Assembly: GCA_022601315.1 (NCBI GenBank)
Contig: JAHZIU010000088.1
Coordinates: 1 to 6,100 of the forward strand
Length of the DNA: 6,100 bases
Direction: 5' to 3'
DNA from: Betaproteobacteria bacterium
GTDB taxonomy: Bacteria > Pseudomonadota > Gammaproteobacteria > Burkholderiales > Nitrosomonadaceae
Shown here: positions 1 through 5,964 of the stretch, one piece after another
Layout: every line of letters starts with the position of its first letter
Position numbering within the stretch: position 1 is the first letter of the stretch
Position numbers and translations under genes: made by a program
The notes under the pieces: generated by a model
The model's database searches: none
The model's input: only the letters and a program-made list of their open reading frames with translations
What the model was told of the DNA's origin: nothing

Positions 1-1
1 T

Positions 2-454
2 GCACAAAAATCCGGCTGCATTATTAATATTTCCTCTATCCTGGGTAGAATTTCCATTCCTGGCTTTGGCTGGTATGCTGCCTCTAAACATGCAATAGAA
101 GCGCTATCCGAGACATTGCGTGGTGAAGTCATGAAATTTGGGGTCAATGTTGTCGTGATCGCCCCTGGCCTGATCAAAACGGAATTTGCCGCCAAGGAAT
201 TTGAGTTGCTAAAAACTGTTACGCACGTACCCGTTTATCAAAAACTACTTGCAGCACTTCCGCGTCTATTAGCCGGTGAACCCAAAGCCCCTGGACCGGA
301 AGTAATCGCCAAGGCGGTACTCAACGCAGCCACTGCATCTTCGCCACCAATGCGGCGCGCGTTACCAGTAGACTCCAAGACAGCTATTGTCTCACGATGG
401 TTTCTGGGCGGACGTATTTTTGATTGGGCAGTTCGTCTTAAGATGAAAATCTGA
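2..454 (+). CDS. Short-chain dehydrogenase/reductase (SDR), C-terminal part
   Basis: This is the last 150 codons of a gene that begins before the window; the reading frame is open from base 2. It encodes the catalytic and substrate-binding half of a classical NAD(P)-dependent SDR oxidoreductase. Visible are the catalytic serine in NISS (residue 12 of the visible part), the YxxxK pair as YAASK (Tyr25, Lys29; the spacing of 13 from the serine is normal) and the PG motif in APGLIKTEF that follows strand beta-6. The Rossmann nucleotide-binding N-terminus (TGxxxGxG) lies outside the window, so cofactor preference cannot be read. The tail is basic and contains a WFLGGRIFDWAV stretch. The substrate is unknown; SDRs act on many alcohols, ketones and acyl chains. 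Codon use is ordinary and clearly richer in GC than the next gene. The family call is secure; the specific function is not. Confidence 0.92.
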   Translation, partial: AQKSGCIINISSILGRISIPGFGWYAASKHAIEALSETLRGEVMKFGVNVVVIAPGLIKTEFAAKEFELLKTVTHVPVYQKLLAALPRLLAGEPKAPGPEVIAKAVLNAATASSPPMRRALPVDSKTAIVSRWFLGGRIFDWAVRLKMKI

Positions 455-479
455 GAAATACTAAGAAACTTTGTGCTTT

Positions 480-623
480 GTTGAACGAATGATCTAATAA
501 AAAATCCGCTGCTATGCAGGTTAGTGGAAGCTGTTGGGCGTTTAACCGGAACAGTGGAAATCCGAACCAGAGTCTATTTCTAAAATGCAGAATAGTGTCA
601 GGTTCAACATTAATGCATGTTGG
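480..623 (-). pseudogene. Possible relic of an IS5-family transposase
   Basis: The gap 455-735 between two converging genes has no intact gene. Reading leftwards from about 623, one frame stays open for roughly 50 codons and begins with NVEPDTILHFRN, followed by LFRLNAQQ. IS5-type transposases carry a similar block (a PD-x-TTIL-x-FR motif followed by LF-x-x-x-N-x-Q), so this may be a decayed internal fragment. The frame starts after a stop at 624-626, has no start codon with a ribosome binding site and no recognisable DDE residues, and the similarity fades after NAQQ. It was judged by eye over a short motif and could be chance. The rest of the gap (624-735) shows nothing recognisable. Confidence 0.25.
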
Positions 624-735
624 TTATGCTAGCCTTCGTTATTTGTTGGAGCATTGAGTCTGACAGATTGCAGAATCAACAGGCTTTCCTACTGCGCATA
701 AAATCTTGCACTTAGAATTTTTAATTTACCCATAG

Positions 736-1962
736 CTAACATATATTGTTATTTTCTTCATCTCCTGCTTTTTTTAAAAATCTAATATGAGCACACCATG
801 TAAGCCAAGCCGATGGGTATTCTCTATAATAAATTCTTTTTCTTTTGCAAAAATCTTTTAAAACTGGCGTTATTTTGTATAAATTCCAGTGAGAGATTCC
901 TGGAAATAAGTGATGCTCTATTTGTTTACTTAAAAATAAATCAAGATTTAAAATTCTAACCCATAGTGGTGTTTTGTAATTTACAGATGTTGAAATTTGT
1001 GACAATAAGAAGCCTTCTCTTTTTTTACCCATACACAATTCTTTTTCATGAATATGATTTATCTGAGAAAAAAATGCAAATAAAAAGGAAGCTACTAGAT
1101 GCACAATTAATGCGTGTAAAATTGTTGGCGATATAATAAAAAAAGATAAGAACGCAATAAAATATAAAACCGCGCTCAATTTATTTACGAATTTATAGTT
1201 TCTAATAAAATTTGATGCATAAGTTGCGATTGTGTATAAAGCCCCAGATATATTGTGATATAAATATTGGTATTTGTAATATGATTTATTTTCTTTTCTT
1301 TTATCGGAGTTGGGAAATGATAAATGTACAAAATCAATATCTTGATCATATTTGCTATTTGTAAATTGATGGTGAAAAATATCATGTTGCGCCCTCCACG
1401 CACTAATCATTACAAATGGCGATAAAAAGAAAGTGCAAATTTTATTAATATTGTTGTTATTCGATAATGATACGTGAGAAGATTCGTGTAATAAAAACCA
1501 AAGGAAGCTATGGACAACAACCCCCATTAAAATAGCTGCAATATAGGATTCATCTACAAAATAAAGTTTTGAGATTAGTATAAAAATTATAAACCAACAA
1601 AAATACCATACCCAGCCATACCATGGCGTCTTAATATTTTTTCCTTTAAATAATTGATTTACTTCTTCTTTTAATTCTAAATATTCAGGATCCCAACTCG
1701 GCGATGGAAATGGATCTTCTTTACTTAAATCTTTATCTAAACCATGAAATTCATCCCACCTTTTTTTTCCTTCATTACAATCAATTTTAAATGCAGGTAA
1801 AAATTTAAGCATTTTTTTGTGATTGAGGTGATGAGATTGCAATAAATTTGTTACATCACAAAATTTAGTTGTTTTTATATAATCAGAGCCTCCGGGATGT
1901 TTTTTTATAAAGTTAGAAAAATCATAATACTCTTTATTTATTCTCCAAACAGATTTAGTCAT
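736..1962 (-). CDS. Cytochrome b5-fused front-end fatty acid desaturase
   Basis: A 408-residue integral membrane desaturase with its own electron donor. Residues about 5-60 form a cytochrome b5 domain: HPGG (His22) supplies one haem ligand and His44 or His45 in LLQSHH the other. Residues about 115-400 are the membrane desaturase with the di-iron histidine boxes HESSH (159-163), HDIFHH (193-198) and QIEHH (347-351), plus NHIHE near 302-306. Hydrophobic segments lie around 114-135, 140-159, 175-186, 239-253 and 262-298. A glutamine-led third box together with fused b5 is the signature of eukaryotic front-end desaturases (delta-5, delta-6 and similar), which insert a double bond between an existing one and the carboxyl end; regioselectivity cannot be read. 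The ATG at 1962 is chosen because the b5 domain starts just after it; no clear Shine-Dalgarno is seen. A GTG at 2025 would add 21 residues across a GC-rich hairpin. The gene is strikingly AT-rich (hand counts of two 60-base lines give about 23% and 30% GC, against about 43% in a line of the SDR gene), which suggests recent acquisition. Confidence 0.9.
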   Translation of the reverse strand: MTKSVWRINKEYYDFSNFIKKHPGGSDYIKTTKFCDVTNLLQSHHLNHKKMLKFLPAFKIDCNEGKKRWDEFHGLDKDLSKEDPFPSPSWDPEYLELKEEVNQLFKGKNIKTPWYGWVWYFCWFIIFILISKLYFVDESYIAAILMGVVVHSFLWFLLHESSHVSLSNNNNINKICTFFLSPFVMISAWRAQHDIFHHQFTNSKYDQDIDFVHLSFPNSDKRKENKSYYKYQYLYHNISGALYTIATYASNFIRNYKFVNKLSAVLYFIAFLSFFIISPTILHALIVHLVASFLFAFFSQINHIHEKELCMGKKREGFLLSQISTSVNYKTPLWVRILNLDLFLSKQIEHHLFPGISHWNLYKITPVLKDFCKRKRIYYREYPSAWLTWCAHIRFLKKAGDEENNNIC

Positions 1963-1993
1963 TTTTATAATATTTTTGATTGTAATTGTCGAC

Positions 1994-2018
1994 GATTCCG
2001 CGATTACCGCGGATTCCG
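1994..2018. repeat. GC-rich hairpin with a 7-bp direct repeat before the desaturase
   Basis: GATTCCG occurs at 1994-2000 and again at 2012-2018. Between and overlapping them is a perfect 6-bp inverted repeat, TCCGCG (1997-2002) and CGCGGA (2008-2013), around a 5-base loop. It is a GC island at the upstream boundary of the AT-rich desaturase gene. It could be a REP-like or insertion-sequence-end hairpin, or a leader structure affecting translation of the desaturase. If the GTG at 2025 were the true start it would be coding. No family can be assigned. Confidence 0.4.
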
Positions 2019-2174
2019 GGGACACAATACTTAATTGGGTTTGTATCCCATAAGATGTTCCTTGTACGCTTAGCCACTAAAAATTCATAGGTTCTAGGTC
2101 GTCAGTTTTAACGGTCAGCTGTGCTCTCCATAGTTCACAACATATGCCTCGCTGTCTTTAAAGCCGAAAACGAT

Positions 2175-2204
2175 ATGACAGTTTTTGCTAAATTATGCCA
2201 TAAT
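2175..2204 (+). promoter_or_regulatory. Candidate sigma-70 promoter for the YafK-like gene
   Basis: ATGACA at 2175-2180 (five of six to TTGACA) is followed after 18 bases by CATAAT at 2199-2204 (five of six to TATAAT), placing transcription start about 20 bases before the ATG at 2235. The match is by eye. The rest of the interval 1963-2234 separates two divergent genes and shows only short imperfect dyads, for example TGGG/CCCA around 2036-2050. Confidence 0.3.
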
Positions 2205-2234
2205 AATTCGTCTAAAATTTTGGTGACCAGATAC

Positions 2235-2807
2235 ATGTTTACGCGACAATTTTTGTTTGGTTATTTAACGCTGATGATAGGATTGATCAATTTGTCATTA
2301 ATGAGTCAGCCTGTTCAAGCAAATGAAGACGTCTGGATTGACGTTGACACTACTGCACATACGTTGAAAGTCATGCGAGGCGATGTTATTCAGTTGACTT
2401 TTGAGAATGTGGCCATTGGTCGTTTTGGTACGACCTGGTTTAAAAAAACTAAAGATGATAAAACGCCATTGGGTCAGTTTCGAATTGGCTGGATTAATGA
2501 GCAAAGTCGTTATTATCGGTTCTTTGGTCTTGATTACCCCAACCGCGAGACAGCAAGACGTGCTTTGGCTGATGGTAGAATTACCGAGGAAACTTGGCTT
2601 TCTATTTTGGAAACGACAAATAAGGAAAGAACGCCGCCCCAAAATACGCCGTTAGGCGGTTATATTGGGATTCATGGTATTGGTAGGGGTGATCCAGAAG
2701 TACATGATCAATTTAACTGGACAAATGGTTGTGTTGCTTTAACTAATGAGCAAATTGATCAGTTGGGTGAGTGGGCAAAACCCGGTGTTATGGTTAATAT
2801 TCATTAA
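2235..2807 (+). CDS. Secreted YkuD-domain protein (L,D-transpeptidase fold, YafK/DpaA-like motif)
   Basis: A 190-residue exported protein. Residues 1-29 are a signal peptide (basic start, hydrophobic core, cleavage after PVQA) and the YkuD catalytic domain fills about 33-190, so it should act on peptidoglycan in the periplasm. Visible signature: KTPLG (76-80), IHG (146-148, catalytic His147) and NWTNGCVALTN (161-171, nucleophile Cys166). The usual motif is SHGCxR; here Thr-Asn precedes GC and alanine replaces the arginine. That WTxGCIAxTN variant, together with YYRFFGLDYPN at 93-103, recalls E. coli YafK (LdtF/DpaA), a YkuD protein that cleaves the Lpp-peptidoglycan bond instead of forming cross-links. 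The start at 2235 is chosen because it gives a clean signal peptide and has GGTGA at 2222-2226, eight bases upstream; the frame remains open further upstream without either. The neighbouring lipoprotein gene follows on the same strand after 175 bases. The fold is secure; hydrolase versus transpeptidase is inference. Confidence 0.88.
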   Translation: MFTRQFLFGYLTLMIGLINLSLMSQPVQANEDVWIDVDTTAHTLKVMRGDVIQLTFENVAIGRFGTTWFKKTKDDKTPLGQFRIGWINEQSRYYRFFGLDYPNRETARRALADGRITEETWLSILETTNKERTPPQNTPLGGYIGIHGIGRGDPEVHDQFNWTNGCVALTNEQIDQLGEWAKPGVMVNIH

Positions 2808-2904
2808 GGTATTGGTGTGCTGCATCAGTTAAATATTATTGAAGCTTTCTAGATTTTTTTTAAATTTGTGTCGGAACCCATTTATTTTGCAGGAAAAATC
2901 AGCT

Positions 2905-2936
2905 AAGATTCAGTTTTGCTGATAATCAGTAATCTT
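2905..2936. promoter_or_regulatory. Dyad in the lipoprotein leader/promoter region
   Basis: AAGATT (2905-2910) and AATCTT (2931-2936) form an inverted repeat enclosing a perfect 11-base palindrome, CTGATAATCAG (2919-2929). The palindrome contains GATAAT (five of six to a -10 box), so this may be the promoter and an operator of the downstream lipoprotein gene, giving a leader of about 50 bases. No convincing -35 box was found. Upstream, 2808-2904 holds a T-run after 2850 without a convincing stem, so no terminator is called after the YafK-like gene. Confidence 0.3.
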
Positions 2937-2982
2937 GTGTTGGCGAATGTTTTATGAACTGAATAGATATGGAGAAAATGGA

Positions 2983-3261
2983 ATGCATAGAAAAATTAAA
3001 TCAGCAACGCGTATGTTAACGTTGGCAGTAATAACAGGTGTTTTTGTCGTGCTATCAGGTTGTGCATCAACCACTACAACTGATAGCTTACAATCTCAAA
3101 TTGATGCAATGAAATCAGATGTTGCAGCAGCCAGAGCAGACGCAGCTAGTGCCAATGCAACTGCAAATGAGGCACTAAACGCAGCAAATGCAGCAAATGC
3201 TCGAGCAATGGAGACTGATACAAAAATTGACAGAATGTTCAGAAAGACGATGCAGAAATAA
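2983..3261 (+). CDS. Lpp/OprI-like alanine-zipper outer-membrane lipoprotein
   Basis: A 92-residue Braun-type lipoprotein. Residues 1-26 are a lipoprotein signal peptide with lipobox LSGC; Cys27 would be lipidated. The residue after it is Ala, not Asp, so Lol transport to the outer membrane is expected. Mature residues 27-92 (66 aa, close to OprI and slightly longer than E. coli Lpp) form an Ala/Asn/Asp-rich heptad helix with no Pro or Gly, typical of the trimeric alanine zipper. The protein ends KIDRMFRKTMQK: in Lpp the C-terminal lysine is the residue joined to meso-diaminopimelate of peptidoglycan. The ATG at 2983 is preceded by GGAG at 2971-2974 with 8 bases between; the frame is open back to 2935 but that extension has no signal-peptide logic. 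A 9-base unit, GCAGCAAAT, occurs twice in tandem at 3181-3198. The gene lies between two YkuD genes, which supports a tethering role. The family call is strong; actual attachment is inferred. Confidence 0.9.
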   Translation: MHRKIKSATRMLTLAVITGVFVVLSGCASTTTTDSLQSQIDAMKSDVAAARADAASANATANEALNAANAANARAMETDTKIDRMFRKTMQK

Positions 3262-3300
3262 TAGTTTTGTTCTGGGATTTAGATGGTTCCTATGGGTATT

Positions 3301-3332
3301 GCAAAAAAACCCTCTTAAGAGGGTTTTTTTGC
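3301..3332. terminator. Perfect bidirectional rho-independent terminator
   Basis: A 32-base perfect inverted repeat: GCAAAAAAACCCTCTT followed directly by its reverse complement. The strong core is ACCCTCTT/AAGAGGGT with seven A on one side and seven T on the other, so it can stop transcription in both directions. It lies 39 bases after the lipoprotein stop and 3 bases after the stop of the converging L,D-transpeptidase gene, serving both. Confidence 0.93.
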
Positions 3333-3335
3333 GTG

Positions 3336-4292
3336 TCAGTTAGTATTCTGAGAAATTAAAATAGGTATACCGCTTTTCTCAAGTATCGCTTTCTTTAGCG
3401 TTTCATCATTAATCGATATGCTTTCAATGGCTTCCTTACCGGTCGTTTCTGCAAGAAAGTCATTAATGGTCTTAGTCACTTCAGTTGAATAGTCGGCATA
3501 TTTTTCTTGGTCTTCTTCAAGTGGAGGATGTAATTCTATAAACAGTGAACCGGCTATCCAGCCCAATTTAATGGGTTGATTGATAATATGTACAGACGTA
3601 CCAATTGGAACTTTATCAAACAACGTTTCGATGTCTTCGGGATACATGCGGACACAACCAGATGAAACGCGCATTCCTACACCAAACGGTTTAATAGTGC
3701 CATGTATAAGGTAGCTGCCGCTGCCGACACTCAAACGCATGGCATGGCGGCCTAATGGGTTATCCGGGCCAGCTGGCACTACATCTGGGTACGGTTCTTC
3801 ACCATTTGCAATTCTGTTTTCCTGGATTGATTTTGGCGGTGTCCAGGTTGGGTCTTCTTTCTTTTCGATAATTTTTGATTTGCCAAGTGGCGTATCCCAG
3901 TCCATTTTTCCAATACCGACTGGATGTGTGATAACTACAGGTTTTTCACCTTTTTTAGGTTGTGGAAAATAATACAGGCGCATTTCAGCTAAGTTAAGTA
4001 CTAAGCCCTCACGCTCAACTTGGGGAATAATATATCGATTCGGCAATATTACTTCTGCGCCATCAACCGGTAACCAACGATCTACGTTTGGATTAGCCAA
4101 TAATATTTCTACTTGGCCAATATCATATCGACGTGCAATATCCAGTAAGGTTTCTTCGCGATTGGCAGATGTGGTTGTCACCTGACCAAAAACATCAATA
4201 TCAGATGGTGGGAGCAGCCATGTTTCTGCCTGTGTGGGTTGAAAAGTGGTAACGTTAGCAAGTGCAAAAACCAAAAGAAAAATTCGATACAT
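3336..4292 (-). CDS. LysM-YkuD L,D-transpeptidase, ErfK/YbiS/YcfS type
   Basis: A 318-residue exported enzyme that should act in the periplasm on peptidoglycan stem peptides. Residues 1-22 are a signal peptide (cleavage after PTQA); about 45-86 are a LysM-like peptidoglycan-binding module; about 96-236 are the YkuD catalytic domain with DTPLG (133-137), VVPAGPDNPLG (171-181), IHG (196-198, His197) and VSSGCVRM (209-216, nucleophile Cys213). The order and the PAGPDNP block match E. coli ErfK, YbiS and YcfS, which join the C-terminal lysine of Lpp to diaminopimelate. The first Ser of the SGC motif stands where E. coli has SHGC. A tail of about 70 residues (250-318), charged and mostly helical-looking, extends past the domain. 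The ATG at 4292 is preferred to an upstream TTG at 4319 because it gives a compact signal peptide; the ribosome binding site is weak in both cases. The gene converges on the lipoprotein gene across a shared terminator. A role in 3-3 cross-linking remains possible. Confidence 0.93.
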   Translation of the reverse strand: MYRIFLLVFALANVTTFQPTQAETWLLPPSDIDVFGQVTTTSANREETLLDIARRYDIGQVEILLANPNVDRWLPVDGAEVILPNRYIIPQVEREGLVLNLAEMRLYYFPQPKKGEKPVVITHPVGIGKMDWDTPLGKSKIIEKKEDPTWTPPKSIQENRIANGEEPYPDVVPAGPDNPLGRHAMRLSVGSGSYLIHGTIKPFGVGMRVSSGCVRMYPEDIETLFDKVPIGTSVHIINQPIKLGWIAGSLFIELHPPLEEDQEKYADYSTEVTKTINDFLAETTGKEAIESISINDETLKKAILEKSGIPILISQNTN

Positions 4293-4479
4293 AAGTGTTA
4301 TGCCTGATTGTGTGAACAAATAATTGTACCAACTAGAATAATAACTGAAATTTTTTATTTGAATGTAAGAAAATAGATGGTGAAGATAGCTTCTAACAGG
4401 TTATCAGCATTTAAACATGGTTTTGTGGCAAAAATGGAATGAGCCTAATATTCATTTTTATATTTCTTTTTCAATATTT

Positions 4480-4974
4480 ATGGCGATTAGAGACAACTGG
4501 AAAAATCCACAGACAGTACAGTGGTGTCAATATTTGTTGGATAGTTACGCGCATTGGTTAAAGCAAGAGCTTATTCTTCGTGATGGCACGGCAATTCAAC
4601 AAGCTGAGCATTTATTCAATAGCTCATTTGTGGTTGCCTCGCATGGGGTGCAGAAAGATCCTGTGCTGAATTACGGAAATCAAACAGCGCTTGATTTATG
4701 GGAAATGGATTGGCATCAATTCACACAAACGCCTTCCAAGGCTACAGCTGAGCCGGTGAATCGTGAAGAGCGTGCACGTATGTTAGAACAAGCTGCACGA
4801 CAGGGATATATTTCTGATTATCGTGGTGTTAGGATATCAAGGACGGGAAAAAGGTTTTTGGTTAAGCGTGCATTGATTTGGAATATTTGTAAACTTGATG
4901 GCACGCTGCTAGGGCAAGGTGCTACATTTTCAGGATGGTTATACTTAAAAACAAAACAGAAGGTTAATAAATAA
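4480..4974 (+). CDS. MEKHLA-domain protein
   Basis: A 164-residue soluble protein formed almost wholly by a MEKHLA domain, which has a PAS-like fold and is also known from the C-terminus of plant HD-ZIP III regulators. Recognisable blocks are LLDSYAHWL near the start, FNSSFVVASHG, NYGNQTALDLWEMDW, the TPSKATAEP block, YISDYRGVRIS and GQGATFSGW near the end. No DNA-binding, kinase or catalytic domain and no membrane segment is present, so it may be a stand-alone sensor or ligand-binding protein; the ligand and partner are unknown. The frame is open from an ATG at 4417, giving 185 residues; the ATG at 4480 is preferred because it begins shortly before the domain and gives a typical length, though neither start has a clear Shine-Dalgarno. 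The gene is divergent from the L,D-transpeptidase gene, and its last 11 bases overlap the end of the converging HDOD gene. Confidence 0.88.
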   Translation: MAIRDNWKNPQTVQWCQYLLDSYAHWLKQELILRDGTAIQQAEHLFNSSFVVASHGVQKDPVLNYGNQTALDLWEMDWHQFTQTPSKATAEPVNREERARMLEQAARQGYISDYRGVRISRTGKRFLVKRALIWNICKLDGTLLGQGATFSGWLYLKTKQKVNK

Positions 4975-5833
4975 TCATTACTTCTGGTTTAATTACACCC
5001 AATACTTCAATAACTTGAATTCCTGTTTTGCCGATTATAGCTTGAGTGACTTCCGGGTTTAAGCCTAATTGGTTCCATGCCTCAATGTGATAGGTTGGTT
5101 TGATTTGATCAGTCTTTACGGTTTGATTTGCACAAGGTTCTAGGCAGCTTGCGATATTTACTGCGATATGCAGTATGCAACTATCTTGTGTCGGTGCATT
5201 GGTGTTTAAAGGGTCAAACTGGAATTCAATCATTTCCCAGATACTTGATGGTAACATCCATTGTTTGAGAAATTCTGCGCTGAGTTGAGCGTGTGTGAAT
5301 CCAAATACTTCCAGTTCCGCCTTTCTAATGACAGCTTCTCCCTGATCTTTAAAACTTAATATTTCTCTGGATTCTGCAGGGTACTGACTAAAGAAAATTA
5401 GTTTGCCGATACTTTGTAATAAGCCCGCTATAAAAAAACGTTCTTGTTCTTCACTGTTAATTTGGGCAGCAAAGAGCCGGGTCATTACGCCACAAGTGAC
5501 GCTGTGATACCAAAATGCCTCCATATCGACCAAGTCGGGAGGGATGTCCTTAAATGTTGTAGTCACGGAAGTTGCGATGACTAAATTTCTTAATTCTTTA
5601 TGTCCAATTAATGAAATTGCCTGTGAAATAGTATCTATTTTCCTGGAAAAGCCAAAATAAGGGCTGTTTGCCAACTTAAGCAATTTTGCAGTGAGTACCG
5701 GATCATAAATAATAATTTCTTCCAGGCTATCGATTGAGGCTTCTCCTGAGTTCAGTAATTCATTGATTCTTATTGCTACTTCTGGTAAGGAAAAAATGGC
5801 GTTAGCATTTTCTGCAACTGTTTTTGGGTCCAT
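4964..5833 (-). CDS. HDOD-domain protein, degenerate HD site
   Basis: A 289-residue cytoplasmic protein. Residues about 12-210 are an HDOD domain: FSLPEVAIRINELL, the DPVLTAKLLKLANSPYFG block (44-61) and AISLIGHKELRNLV are its hallmarks. HDOD domains are relatives of HD phosphohydrolases that usually lack activity and serve in signalling. Here the position of the HD pair reads LLQSIGKL (139-145), with Gln140-Ser141 in place of His-Asp, so no phosphodiesterase activity is expected. No GGDEF, EAL or receiver domain is attached; residues 211-289 are an unassigned C-terminal part. The ATG at 5833 has GAG six bases upstream and puts the domain near the N-terminus as usual. The frame is open back to a TTG at 5956, which would add 41 residues and leave only 8 bases to the preceding DUF3047 stop. 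Its stop lies inside the 3' end of the MEKHLA gene, on the opposite strand. Confidence 0.9.
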   Translation of the reverse strand: MDPKTVAENANAIFSLPEVAIRINELLNSGEASIDSLEEIIIYDPVLTAKLLKLANSPYFGFSRKIDTISQAISLIGHKELRNLVIATSVTTTFKDIPPDLVDMEAFWYHSVTCGVMTRLFAAQINSEEQERFFIAGLLQSIGKLIFFSQYPAESREILSFKDQGEAVIRKAELEVFGFTHAQLSAEFLKQWMLPSSIWEMIEFQFDPLNTNAPTQDSCILHIAVNIASCLEPCANQTVKTDQIKPTYHIEAWNQLGLNPEVTQAIIGKTGIQVIEVLGVIKPEVMIIY

Positions 5834-5964
5834 TAAAATCTCATTTATGAATAAAATAAAGTTTCCGTTATCAGCTTTTTTAACGGCATATTTTATGAGA
5901 TATTCAATTCTTTTCTTTAAATGGCAATTTAGTATTTCTGTTGTATAAATTATCAATTAGACAA

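Noticed and set aside
1185..1403. A 72-codon minus-strand open frame inside the desaturase gene
   Set aside because: It is an out-of-frame shadow in AT-rich sequence with no domain or ribosome binding site; the same holds for shadow frames at 2298-2642, 2401-2655, 3739-3972 and 5763-5948.
597..2112. A 12-base near-repeat flanking the desaturase (GTCAGGTTCAAC at 597-608 and GTCAGTTTTAAC at 2101-2112) as possible island or target-site repeats
   Set aside because: Two mismatches in 12 and no supporting terminal structure; expected by chance at this scale.
2121..2234. An N-terminal extension of the YafK-like protein from an ATG-like start at 2121
   Set aside because: It would bury the signal peptide behind 38 residues, has no ribosome binding site, and contains the likely promoter.
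3181..3198. The tandem 9-base repeat GCAGCAAAT as a separate repeat element
   Set aside because: It is simply the Ala-Ala-Asn repetition of the lipoprotein helix; too short to be its own element.
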